DNA of 64,000 nt, taken from the NCBI RefSeq assembly GCF_003731765.1, contig NZ_MOAL01000004.1, positions 1,116,001-1,180,000 on the forward strand, written 5' to 3'. The stretch is from Pseudomonas chlororaphis (GTDB lineage Bacteria > Pseudomonadota > Gammaproteobacteria > Pseudomonadales > Pseudomonadaceae). Position 1 is the first letter of the stretch, and each line of letters opens with the position of its first letter. Shown in pieces: positions 1-7,874 of the stretch. Below the pieces are notes generated by a model. That model made no database searches and was not told where the DNA came from. It saw only the letters and a program-made list of their open reading frames with translations. The translations under genes and the position numbers were made by a program.

Positions 1-1
1 G

Positions 2-253
2 GCCATTCTCGACACCTGCAACATTCCGCTGCGCATCACCGGCCTGGCCATCGGCATTGTCTCGGTGGTCGGTTACTTGCCGGACACCTTTATCCCGCTG
101 ATCAACGGCTACCTCACCGAACAGTTCCCCGGGGCCCTGGGTTACCAACTGTATTTCGGCTACATCGCTGCAGTCGGCCTGCTCGGCACCTTGGCAGCCC
201 TGGCATTGCGCGCCCGTATCCACCGTAAACCTTCGAACCAGACAGGTGCCTGA
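2..253 (+). CDS. MFS transporter, C-terminal end (truncated by window edge)
   Basis: Only the last 83 codons are present; the gene begins before the window. The fragment contains two hydrophobic stretches joined by a short polar loop and ends in a basic tail (ARIHRK), which fits the last membrane helices of a 12-helix major facilitator permease. The stop overlaps the region just before the next start, so the permease and the enolase-superfamily enzyme are probably co-transcribed and the permease may import that enzyme's substrate. The substrate cannot be told from this fragment. Confidence 0.6.
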   Translation, partial: AILDTCNIPLRITGLAIGIVSVVGYLPDTFIPLINGYLTEQFPGALGYQLYFGYIAAVGLLGTLAALALRARIHRKPSNQTGA

Positions 254-254
254 G

Positions 255-1472
255 ATGAAAATCGTCGCCCTTGAAACCCATATCGTCGCCGTACCGCCAC
301 CCCATATCGGCGGCATGTACTGGCTGTTCGTCAAACTCAAGACCGCATGCGGCATCGAAGGCGTCGGTGAGATCTATGCCGCGACCTTTGGCCCCAAGGC
401 CATGCTGCCGATCATCGAAGACGTGTTCGAGCGTTACCTGCTGAACCAGGACCCGCACCATATCGAGCGCTTCTTCCGCCAGGCCTATTCCAGCGGTTTT
501 ACCCAGCGTCCGGACCTGACCATGATGGGCGTGGTCAGCGGCCTGGAGATGGCCTGCTGGGACATCATCGGCAAGGCCGCGAACAAGCCGGTGTATGAGT
601 TGCTCGGCGGCAAGGTCAATGAACGCCTGCGCTCCTACACCTACCTGTACCCGGTCAACAACCGTGGCGAGTACGACTACGACGACCCGGACCTGGCTGC
701 CGAATGCGCCATCGAAAACATGAACAAGGGCTTCACGGCCGTCAAATTCGACCCGGCCGGCCCCTACACCGCGTACTCCGGGCACCAGATTTCCCTGGAG
801 GTGCTGGAGCGCTGCGAGACCTTCTGCCGCAAGATCCGCGAAGCAGTGGGCGACCAGTGCGACCTGCTGTTTGGCACCCATGGGCAGATGGTGCCGTCGT
901 CGGCGATCCGCCTGGCCAAGCGCCTGGAGAAATACGACCCGCTGTGGTTCGAAGAACCGGTGCCGCCGGGCCAGGAAGACGCCATGGCCCAAGTGGCGGC
1001 CAAGACCAGCATCCCGATTGCCACCGGCGAGCGCCTGACCACCAAGTACGAGTTTTTCAAGCTGCTGCAGGCCGGTGGTGCGTCGATTCTGCAGATGAAC
1101 GTGGCGCGCTGCGGCGGACTGCTGGAGGCGAAGAAAATCGCCAGCATGGCCGAGGCCTACTACGCGCAGATCGCGCCTCATCTCTACAACGGGCCGATTG
1201 GCGCGGCGGCGAGTTTCCAACTGGCCACTTGCACGCCGAACTTCCTGATCCAGGAAAGCATCATGACCTGGGGCGGTTTCCACGCCGAAGTGCTGACCAA
1301 GCCGCTGCAATGGGAGGACGGCTACATCATTCCGTCCACCGAGCCGGGGCTGGGGGTGGAGCTGAACATGGAGGTGGTGCGCAAACATTCGCCCTACACA
1401 GGCGAGCGCCTGCACCTGCAGATGGCGGCCACCCCCGCCGACGTCAAGGACACTTCGCCGGCCAAGGGCTGA
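255..1472 (+). CDS. Enolase-superfamily (mandelate racemase group) sugar-acid dehydratase-like protein
   Basis: A 405-residue protein with the N-terminal capping domain and barrel of the mandelate racemase/muconate lactonizing group. These enzymes abstract a proton alpha to a carboxylate held by Mg2+, and many are sugar-acid dehydratases. Visible landmarks are VKFD (Lys164), FGTHGQ (207-211), FEEP (Glu233), GER (Glu259) and APH (His309). Counting back from Glu233, the usual first metal ligand (Asp) falls on Gly207, with His209 two residues on, and the usual His-Asp dyad partner reads Asn282. I recall similar FGTHGQ and QMN motifs in proteins related to Agrobacterium galactarate dehydratase, but that is memory and not a search. 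ATG 255 was preferred over GTG 246 because it lies just after the upstream stop. Exact substrate unknown. Confidence 0.75.
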   Translation: MKIVALETHIVAVPPPHIGGMYWLFVKLKTACGIEGVGEIYAATFGPKAMLPIIEDVFERYLLNQDPHHIERFFRQAYSSGFTQRPDLTMMGVVSGLEMACWDIIGKAANKPVYELLGGKVNERLRSYTYLYPVNNRGEYDYDDPDLAAECAIENMNKGFTAVKFDPAGPYTAYSGHQISLEVLERCETFCRKIREAVGDQCDLLFGTHGQMVPSSAIRLAKRLEKYDPLWFEEPVPPGQEDAMAQVAAKTSIPIATGERLTTKYEFFKLLQAGGASILQMNVARCGGLLEAKKIASMAEAYYAQIAPHLYNGPIGAAASFQLATCTPNFLIQESIMTWGGFHAEVLTKPLQWEDGYIIPSTEPGLGVELNMEVVRKHSPYTGERLHLQMAATPADVKDTSPAKG

Positions 1473-1479
1473 CCCCGAT

Positions 1480-1499
1480 CCCGCCCGGCAACGGGCGGG
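1480..1499 (+). terminator. Perfect hairpin with GCAA tetraloop between two co-directional genes
   Basis: An 8-bp GC-only stem (CCCGCCCG / CGGGCGGG) closes a GCAA tetraloop 7 bases after the stop of the upstream gene. No T-tract follows, so it is more likely an mRNA-stabilising or attenuating hairpin than a strong intrinsic terminator. Confidence 0.5.
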
Positions 1500-1550
1500 G
1501 CATGGCACCTGATGCAGGTGCCTTCAACATGACTGACGCGGTAACCCTGC

Positions 1551-3164
1551 ATGACATACGACTACATCATCGCCGGCGCTGGCGCCGCAGGCTGCATCCT
1601 GGCCAACCGGCTGTCCGCTTCGGGGCAATACTCGGTGCTGCTGCTGGAGGCGGGGGGCAAGGACTCCTCGCTCTGGTTCAAGATCCCGGTGGGCTTTGCC
1701 AAGATGTATTACAACCCCACCTTCAACTGGATGTACTACAGCCAGCCGCAGAAGCAATTGGCCGACCGTGCGATCTACGCGCCACGGGGCAAGGTGCAGG
1801 GTGGCTCGGGCTCGATCAACGCAATGATCTATGTGCGCGGCCAGGCCCATGACTTCGACGATTGGGCTGCCGGCGGCAACGATGGCTGGAGCTTCAAGGA
1901 GGTGCTGCCGTACTTCCGCAAGCTGGAGAGCCACCCCCTGGGCGACACCGAGTACCACGGTGCCAGCGGGCCCATCAGCATCACCCCGATGAAGGGCCAG
2001 ACCCATCCGATCTGCGACGTGTTCCTCAAGGGGTGCGACGAGCTGGGTTACCCCCACAGCGACGACTTCAACGGGCCCAGATTCGAAGGCGCGGGCATCT
2101 ATGACGTCAACACCCGCAACGGCCAGCGCTGCTCCAGCAGCTTTGCCCACCTGCACCCGGCCTTGGGTCGGCCGAACCTCAAGGTCGAGCACCATGCCCT
2201 GGTGGACCGGGTGCTGTTCGACCCGGAGCAGCAACGGGCCATCGGCATCAGCGTGACCCAGCACGGGACGGTGCGCACTTTCAGCGCGCGCAAGGAAGTG
2301 ATCCTGTGTGCCGGTGCCGTGGACACGCCGAAGATCCTGCAACTGTCCGGGGTGGCGGATCGCGAGTTGCTGGCCAAGCACCGAATTCCCTTGGTCCAGC
2401 ACCTGCCGGCGGTGGGCCGCAATCTGCAGGACCACCTGTGTGCCAGCTACTACTACAAAGCCAATATTCCCACCTTGAATGACCAGCTCAGCTCTGTGTT
2501 CGGCCAGTTCAAGCTGGGGCTGAAATATGTGTTCACCCGCAAAGGCGCCCTGGCCATGAGCGTCAACCAGGCCGGTGGTTTCTTCCGTGGTGACGCGCAG
2601 CAGGCCAACCCCAACCTGCAACTGTACTTCAACCCGTTGTCGTACCAGATCCCGAAAAACAACAAGGCCAGCCTCAAGCCCGAGCCCTATTCAGGCTTCC
2701 TGCTGTGCTTCAACCCGTGCCGGCCAACCAGCCGCGGGCATATCGAAATCGCCTCGAGCAACCCCAGGGACGCGGCCCTGATCGACCCCAACTACCTGAG
2801 CACCCAGAAGGACATCGACGAGGTGATCCAGGGCAGCCGCCTGATGCGCAAGATCATGCAGGCGCCCGCGCTCAAGGGCATTACCGTCGATGAAGTACTG
2901 CCGGGCCCGGCGGTACAGACTGATGAGCAGATGCTGCAGTACTTTCGCGAGAACAGCGGCTCGATCTATCACCTGTGCGGGTCCTGCGCGATGGGGGCGG
3001 ACCGGCAGACCTCAGTGGTGGACAAGCGCCTCAAGGTCCATGGCCTGGACGGCCTGCGCATTATCGATGCGTCGATTTTCCCCAATGTCACCTCGGGCAA
3101 TACCCACGCGGCGGTGTTGATGGTGGCGGAGAAGGGCGCCGACCTGATCCTCGAAGACGCCTGA
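1551..3164 (+). CDS. GMC-family FAD-dependent oxidoreductase (choline/alcohol dehydrogenase-like)
   Basis: A 537-residue flavoprotein of usual GMC length. The N-terminus carries the FAD-binding Rossmann motif GAGAAG (residues 8-13), followed by an ARGKVQGGSGSINAM segment (GMC signature 1) and a CAGAVDTPKILQLSG segment (signature 2). The C-terminus has the GSCAMG and SGNTHAAV blocks around the active site. Family members oxidise alcohols or polyols with FAD. It follows the enolase-superfamily enzyme by 78 bases on the same strand, so the two may act in one sugar-acid or polyol route. No strong Shine-Dalgarno precedes ATG 1551. It resembles the GMC protein at 26582-28228 but sits in a different context. 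Substrate not predictable. Confidence 0.85.
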   Translation: MTYDYIIAGAGAAGCILANRLSASGQYSVLLLEAGGKDSSLWFKIPVGFAKMYYNPTFNWMYYSQPQKQLADRAIYAPRGKVQGGSGSINAMIYVRGQAHDFDDWAAGGNDGWSFKEVLPYFRKLESHPLGDTEYHGASGPISITPMKGQTHPICDVFLKGCDELGYPHSDDFNGPRFEGAGIYDVNTRNGQRCSSSFAHLHPALGRPNLKVEHHALVDRVLFDPEQQRAIGISVTQHGTVRTFSARKEVILCAGAVDTPKILQLSGVADRELLAKHRIPLVQHLPAVGRNLQDHLCASYYYKANIPTLNDQLSSVFGQFKLGLKYVFTRKGALAMSVNQAGGFFRGDAQQANPNLQLYFNPLSYQIPKNNKASLKPEPYSGFLLCFNPCRPTSRGHIEIASSNPRDAALIDPNYLSTQKDIDEVIQGSRLMRKIMQAPALKGITVDEVLPGPAVQTDEQMLQYFRENSGSIYHLCGSCAMGADRQTSVVDKRLKVHGLDGLRIIDASIFPNVTSGNTHAAVLMVAEKGADLILEDA

Positions 3165-3174
3165 GGTCCCCAGT

Positions 3175-3205
3175 GCCGGCGCCCGGGCTTTTGGCCGGCG
3201 CCGGC
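3175..3205. terminator. GC-rich inverted repeat between convergent genes
   Basis: GCCGGCGCC and its exact complement GGCGCCGGC lie 13 bases apart in the gap between the GMC gene and the convergent lipoprotein operon. The position fits a bidirectional terminator or a transcription barrier. There is no long T-run on either strand. Confidence 0.45.
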
Positions 3206-3219
3206 CTGTGCTCATGGGC

Positions 3220-3741
3220 TCACTGCAGGTTCTCATGGGGAATCAAGCGGTCCCGTTCCAGGTCCTGCAGCAGCTCGTCGAGCATCTCCCGGCGGTTTTC
3301 CAACTGCACCGGGGGCACGTACCAAGCCGCTACGCTGTAGCCTTCGCGGCGGTAACGGTAGCGCTTGAGCAGTTGCCCATCCTTCAGCAGGTCGCCCTGC
3401 AGGTTGCTCTGGTAGCTGTAGGGCAGGGGGAAGGTCAGCAGGGTGAGAGCGTTCAGCGCACCCCAGATTCCGGCGCTTTTGCCCCCCGGTTCGCTGATCA
3501 GCAGGCTGTAGCCACTGCGGCTGTAACCACCATCGAGAAAGGAGAAGGCCCCGGTGGCCCTCAGAGCGTTGAGGGTCTGCTGCTGTTCCTGAACGTCCAG
3601 CCGGCTGCGGCTCGGTCCCAGGTCCAGGCTCAATGGCACATAAGGCTGGGCGCTGCGGTAGTCCAGGGGCTGCATGCGGGTGCCGCAGCCGCCCAAAGCG
3701 ATGCCTAAGCACAGCACCGCGGGCAAACCGATGCGCTTCAC
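3220..3741 (-). CDS. Putative lipoprotein, third gene of a lipoprotein operon
   Basis: 173 residues starting at GTG 3741, which overlaps the upstream stop as GTGA. The N-terminus is a lipoprotein signal peptide with lipobox LGGC (Cys19). The mature part shares with the gene just upstream an ALRATG(A/V)F segment and a KRYRYR/KRYSYR segment followed by aromatic residues, and the two proteins have the same length, so they look like diverged tandem paralogues. After the first third there is a membrane-like hydrophobic segment (GALNALTLLTFPLP). No known function was recognised; a membrane-anchored envelope role is an inference from the signal peptide alone. Confidence 0.7.
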   Translation of the reverse strand: MKRIGLPAVLCLGIALGGCGTRMQPLDYRSAQPYVPLSLDLGPSRSRLDVQEQQQTLNALRATGAFSFLDGGYSRSGYSLLISEPGGKSAGIWGALNALTLLTFPLPYSYQSNLQGDLLKDGQLLKRYRYRREGYSVAAWYVPPVQLENRREMLDELLQDLERDRLIPHENLQ

Positions 3742-4259
3742 GGCGTCAGCCCGGCGCTGGGCAGCAACTGGTCCTGTTGCATATCGGCAGCGAAGGCGCG
3801 AGCGATGCGCTGGATGTTCTGTTCCTTCATCTCGCCACCCTGGTCCAGCAACCACGTGTATTTGTGGGTCAGGTTGCGATAGCTGTAGCGCTTCAGGGTC
3901 TTGCCTTCATGCAGCAGGGTGATCTCGGTATGGGTGTCGATGCCGTTGGACAGGGGCATCAGGAACAGGGTAGCGGCGCTGAGGAGAATCACCGGGAAGG
4001 GCGGCAGGTCGTGTTCTGAGGTGAACTGGATCCGCGCGCTGTAATCCCCCGGTTGTCCGGGGCCGGTCTGCACGTTTTCGAAGACCCCGGTGGCGCGCAG
4101 GGCGTTGCGCAACTCAGAGGCACGCAAGGGGTCGTCGACCATCACGTGCAGCGGCGCCAGGTAGTCCTTGCCGTCGGGCAGCGGGCGCTCGGGCAAGGTG
4201 TTGGTGGCGGCGCAGCCGCTGAGCAGGAGCAGGGCGCACAGGCCCAGGGTGGTTTTCAT
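3738..4259 (-). CDS. Putative lipoprotein, second gene of a lipoprotein operon
   Basis: 173 residues with a lipoprotein signal peptide and lipobox LSGC (Cys16). The start overlaps the upstream stop as ATGA and its own stop overlaps the downstream GTG start, so translation of the three genes is coupled. The mature protein shares the ALRATGVF motif and an R-Y-S-Y-R patch with the downstream gene, and has a hydrophobic segment (VILLSAATLFLMPL) in its middle. Not assigned to a known family here. Confidence 0.7.
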   Translation of the reverse strand: MKTTLGLCALLLLSGCAATNTLPERPLPDGKDYLAPLHVMVDDPLRASELRNALRATGVFENVQTGPGQPGDYSARIQFTSEHDLPPFPVILLSAATLFLMPLSNGIDTHTEITLLHEGKTLKRYSYRNLTHKYTWLLDQGGEMKEQNIQRIARAFAADMQQDQLLPSAGLTP

Positions 4260-4921
4260 GGGTGTTCCTCGCGGGCGGAGGCGGGCAGGCCGGGGGCTGG
4301 CCGGGCCTGGATGATGAATGGATGAGCTTGTTCAAGGTTCAGCGGCAACGCTTGCAAGGTCGGCAACCCTGGCACCTGGCGCTGGGCGATGGCGGCGTCC
4401 CGGGTCATCTGGTCGCCCCAGACAAACAGGCATTTGGTGATCTCGCGGCAGACCGAGCGGTACTCACCGATGTAGTAGGCCTTCCCCGCTTCCAGGCGCA
4501 GTGGCACCACGAACGCCTCGCGTGCCTCCCGCGAGCTGAAACCTGAACCCATCCCGGGGCGGTAGCCCACCGCCCAGAATTGGAAGTTGTAGAACTCGTA
4601 GTCCCCCGGCTTCAGCGGCAGGACAAACACGCTGCCGGCGCTGCCAGGCGCCTCCAGGTCATTGGGGGTGGGGCGCGAGTCGCCTTGCCACAGTGCTGCG
4701 GCGCCGTACATCGAGCCGCGTTTGCGGAACAGCAGGCGCAGGTTGGTGGCCGCGCCGCCATTGCCCAGCACTTGTGGGCCGATGGCGCCGACCAGGTAGG
4801 CCGCAGGTTCGTTGGGGGCGGGGCGCAGCGGCTCGCTGACGAGGCCGGCTGGTTGGCTGATGCAGCCAGAAAGCACGCTGCCAGCCAGCAGGAAGGCCGA
4901 AGCCTTGAAGACGCGAAACAT
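4256..4921 (-). CDS. Putative lipoprotein, first gene of a lipoprotein operon
   Basis: 221 residues from ATG 4921, chosen because it places a classical lipoprotein signal (MFRVFKASAFLLAGSVLSGC, Cys20) at the N-terminus; the open frame upstream of it is not signal-like. The middle contains LKPGDYEFYNFQFW and EAGKAYYIGEYR, segments typical of beta-rich DUF2846-type lipoproteins, but the family assignment is tentative. It leads a three-gene unit joined by 4-bp overlaps. The promoter must lie in the 317-bp divergent region shared with the gallate transporter gene. Confidence 0.65.
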   Translation of the reverse strand: MFRVFKASAFLLAGSVLSGCISQPAGLVSEPLRPAPNEPAAYLVGAIGPQVLGNGGAATNLRLLFRKRGSMYGAAALWQGDSRPTPNDLEAPGSAGSVFVLPLKPGDYEFYNFQFWAVGYRPGMGSGFSSREAREAFVVPLRLEAGKAYYIGEYRSVCREITKCLFVWGDQMTRDAAIAQRQVPGLPTLQALPLNLEQAHPFIIQARPAPGLPASAREEHP

Positions 4922-5238
4922 GGGAAACCCTGACAGTGGCTTGGATGAATAACCGGGCCAGGGAACGCATGAACAGTCAGCGGCCTCCCTGGCGCGGCTT
5001 GTGAGCGGCGACGATGGTAAGTCATCGTCCGGCTGTTTAACAGTTGCCAAGGGGCCCGCATCGGCAGCGGCCCACCCCGCCACCTGTTCAGCCGCCATAA
5101 ATAAAACGCATACCTCGTTCAGCATTATCCGCCGCGCAATGTTCCCCGAGCCCCTACCGTGATCACACAAGACGGCGCATGCGCCCTGCGCTTTCGGGTG
5201 AGGGCCGCTTGATCCCATAACAATTAGAGAGCACTCCC
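4922..5238. other. Divergent intergenic region between lipoprotein operon and gallate transporter
   Basis: 317 bases without a gene. It holds the 15-bp motif at 5097-5111 that recurs upstream of galB, and a weak ribosome site (TTAGAGAG) before ATG 5239. No other clear site was seen. Confidence 0.6.
5097..5111 (+). promoter_or_regulatory. Candidate GalR operator or promoter box upstream of galT
   Basis: The 15-mer ATAAATAAAACGCAT occurs here, 127 bases before the galT start, and again exactly at 9964-9978, upstream of galB. Identity also partly continues 3' of the box (CT.TT..AG pattern). An AT-rich 15-mer shared only by the two promoters of one pathway points to a common regulator, most simply the GalR encoded between them. 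Confidence 0.55.
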
Positions 5239-6600
5239 ATGCACGACACCCCCGTGGTTGACGTAAAACAGTGGGTCGATTCGCGACCGATTTCCCCTTA
5301 TCAGTGGCTGGTGCTGATCCTGTGTTTTTGCATCATTACCTTCGACGGTTATGACGCGGCAGTGATGGGTTTTATCGCCCCGGCGCTGATCGAGGACTGG
5401 GGCATCGCCCGGGCCGACATGGGACAGATTCTCGGGGCTGGCATGCTGGGTGTGGCCATCGGCGCTCTGATCGCCGGGCCTTACGCCGACCGCCTGGGGC
5501 GCAAGCGGGTGCTGCTGGCGTCGATCCTGGTGCTGGGGGTGTTCAGCCTGCTGTCGGCCCTGGCGCGCAATCCGCTGGAGATGGCGGTGATACGCTTTTT
5601 CGCCGGGCTTGGGCTGGGGGCGATCATGCCCAATTGCGTGACCCTGGCCTGCGAGTACATGCCCGAGCGGCGCCGCGGGCTGATGATCACCCTGATGTAC
5701 AGCGGCTTTAATATCGGCTCGGGCCTGGGCGGGTTTATCGCTGCCGGGCTGGTGCCTGCGTTTGGCTGGCAGTCGGCACTCTTGTTCGGTGGCCTGTGCC
5801 CGTTGCTGTTGCTCCTGCCACTGCTGCGCTACCTGCCGGAATCGGCGCTGTTCATGGTGGTGCGCGGCTACTCCAATGAACGCATCGGCGCCTTGTTGCG
5901 CCGTGCCGGAGGAGTGTTCAGTGCAGACACGCGGTTTGTCCTGAAAACCCCGGCCCTGGAGAAAAAGGCCAAGGTCTTGCAGTTGTTTTCCCAGGGCTAT
6001 GCCCGCGGCACCCTAGTGCTGTGGGTCACGTATTTCATGGGGCTGTTTGTGATCTACCTGCTTAACGGCTGGTTGCCGACCATTATCCGTGGCGGCGGTT
6101 TTTCCCTGCAGCAGGCGGCGATTGTAGCTGGCCTGTTCCAGTTCGGCGGCACCTTCGGCGCGTTGATCGTCGGTGCCCTGATGGACCGCTTCGACGGCAA
6201 GAAAGTTATCGCCGGGTTCTATTTCCTCGGCATGGCCTGCCTGCTGACCCAGGGGCTGGTGGGCTTCAACGAATACGGGCTGGCAGCGTTGGTGTTCCTC
6301 AGCGGGTTTTGCGTCAACGGTGCTCAGACCGGCATGCAGGCGTTTTCCCCGAGCTTTTACCCGACCGCGATGCGCGCCACCGGGGTCAGCTGGATGCACG
6401 GCATCGGGCGCAGCGGGGCAATCATCAGTTCATCCATGGGCGGCGTATTGCTGGGTGTGTTCCCAGGCGCTAACAGTGTGTTCATCATTCTGGCGGTGCC
6501 GGCCTTGTGTGCCGCCCTGGCGATTCTCAATCATCGCCGGGCCAACCCGCCCACAGTCATCAAGGGCGCCCCCGGGGCGCTGGTCAATCCAACAGTTTGA
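5239..6600 (+). CDS. galT: Gallate/aromatic acid:H+ symporter, MFS AAHS family
   Basis: A 453-residue, 12-helix permease of the aromatic acid:H+ symporter family to which PcaK, BenK and P. putida GalT belong. Diagnostic parts are FDGYDAAVMGFIAPAL in helix 1 (the acidic pair conserved in the family) and the DRLGRKRVLL loop 2-3 signature. The next gene downstream on the same strand is gallate dioxygenase, 11 bases away, so gallate is the likely substrate. The gene product would act in the inner membrane, driving uptake with the proton gradient. The candidate GalR box lies upstream. Confidence 0.85.
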   Translation: MHDTPVVDVKQWVDSRPISPYQWLVLILCFCIITFDGYDAAVMGFIAPALIEDWGIARADMGQILGAGMLGVAIGALIAGPYADRLGRKRVLLASILVLGVFSLLSALARNPLEMAVIRFFAGLGLGAIMPNCVTLACEYMPERRRGLMITLMYSGFNIGSGLGGFIAAGLVPAFGWQSALLFGGLCPLLLLLPLLRYLPESALFMVVRGYSNERIGALLRRAGGVFSADTRFVLKTPALEKKAKVLQLFSQGYARGTLVLWVTYFMGLFVIYLLNGWLPTIIRGGGFSLQQAAIVAGLFQFGGTFGALIVGALMDRFDGKKVIAGFYFLGMACLLTQGLVGFNEYGLAALVFLSGFCVNGAQTGMQAFSPSFYPTAMRATGVSWMHGIGRSGAIISSSMGGVLLGVFPGANSVFIILAVPALCAALAILNHRRANPPTVIKGAPGALVNPTV

Positions 6601-6611
6601 GTGAGGTAAGC

Positions 6612-7874
6612 ATGGCTAGGATCATCGGCGGGTTGGCGGTGTCCCACACCCCGACCATCGGTTTTGCGGTGGATCACAACAAGCAGGGAGAGAGCGCCTG
6701 GGCGCCGATCTTCGAGGGCTTCGCGCCGGTGCAGCAGTGGCTGCAGGAGCGCCAGCCGGACGTGCTGCTGTATGTGTTCAACGACCACGTGACCTCGTTT
6801 TTCTTCGACCATTACTCGGCCTTCAGCCTGGGCGTGGACAGCCAGTACGCGGTGGCCGACGAGGGCGGTGGCCCGCGTGACCTGCCACCGATTGGTGGCC
6901 ACCTGGGGTTGTCGCGGCACATCGGCAACAGCCTGATGAGCGACGAGTTCGACATGTCGTTTTTCCAGGACAAACCCTTGGACCATGGCTTGTTCTCGCC
7001 ACTCTCGGCGCTGTTGCCGCACCAGGACGGTTGGCCGTTGCAGGTGGTGCCGTTGCAGATCGGGGTGTTGCAGTTCCCGATCCCCACGGCGCGCCGCTGC
7101 TTCAAGCTGGGCCAGGCGCTGCGCCGGGCGATCGAAAGCTACCCCGAGGACTTGAAGGTGGCGATCGTTGCCACGGGCGGGGTGTCGCACCAGGTCCACG
7201 GTGAGCGTTGCGGCTTCAACAACCCGGAATGGGACGCACAGTTCATCGAGTTGCTGATCAATGACCCGCAACGCCTGACCGAGATGACCCACGCCGAGTT
7301 CGCCACCCTGGGTGGCATGGAAGGCTCGGAAGTGATCATGTGGCTGGTGATGCGTGGAGCCTTGTCGGCCAATGTCGAGAAGCTGCACCAGGCTTATTAC
7401 CTGCCGTCCATGACCGGCATCGCCACGCTGATCCTGGAGAACCGTTCCGGTGAAGTGCCGGCGCCGGTGCACGAGCGCCATCGCCAGCACATGCAGCGGC
7501 AGTTGGCGGGCATCGAGCAGTTGCCGGGCACCTATCCCTTCACCCTGGAACGCAGCCATCGCGGCCTGCGCCTCAACCGCTTCCTGCACAAGCTGGTGCA
7601 GCCGGCCTGGCGCGAGCGCTTTCGTCGCGAGCAGCAGGCGCTGTTCGAGGAAAGCGGCCTTAGCGAGCAGGAGCAAAGCCTGGTGCGCGACCTCGACTGG
7701 CGTGGGCTGATCCAGTACGGCGCGAGCTTTTTCCTCCTGGAAAAACTCGGCGCGGTGGTGGGGGTGTCCAACCTGCACATTTACGCGGCCATGCGCGGCC
7801 AGTCCCTGGAGGCATTCCAGAAGACCCGTAACCAGCAAGTGCTGTATTCGGTGGCCGGGAAGCAAGACACATGA
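6612..7874 (+). CDS. galA: Gallate dioxygenase (extradiol ring cleavage, fused LigB-LigA type)
   Basis: 420 residues from ATG 6612, the length I recall for P. putida GalA. It opens the gallate ring to 4-oxalomesaconate using Fe2+ and O2. The N-terminal 280 residues form a LigB-type catalytic domain: VSHTP (His12) and FNDH (His59) are the expected metal ligands, GGVSHQVHG (His193) the catalytic His region, and a Glu at 237 or 240 the third ligand. The C-terminal part is a LigA-like small domain ending in LHIYAAMRG. In protocatechuate 4,5-dioxygenase these two domains are separate subunits. It is translated right after galT and overlaps the next gene as ATGA. A GAGGT ribosome site precedes the start. 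Confidence 0.92.
   Translation: MARIIGGLAVSHTPTIGFAVDHNKQGESAWAPIFEGFAPVQQWLQERQPDVLLYVFNDHVTSFFFDHYSAFSLGVDSQYAVADEGGGPRDLPPIGGHLGLSRHIGNSLMSDEFDMSFFQDKPLDHGLFSPLSALLPHQDGWPLQVVPLQIGVLQFPIPTARRCFKLGQALRRAIESYPEDLKVAIVATGGVSHQVHGERCGFNNPEWDAQFIELLINDPQRLTEMTHAEFATLGGMEGSEVIMWLVMRGALSANVEKLHQAYYLPSMTGIATLILENRSGEVPAPVHERHRQHMQRQLAGIEQLPGTYPFTLERSHRGLRLNRFLHKLVQPAWRERFRREQQALFEESGLSEQEQSLVRDLDWRGLIQYGASFFLLEKLGAVVGVSNLHIYAAMRGQSLEAFQKTRNQQVLYSVAGKQDT

Noticed and set aside
114..1508. 464-codon minus-strand frame
   Set aside because: Antisense to the enolase-superfamily gene; no motif.
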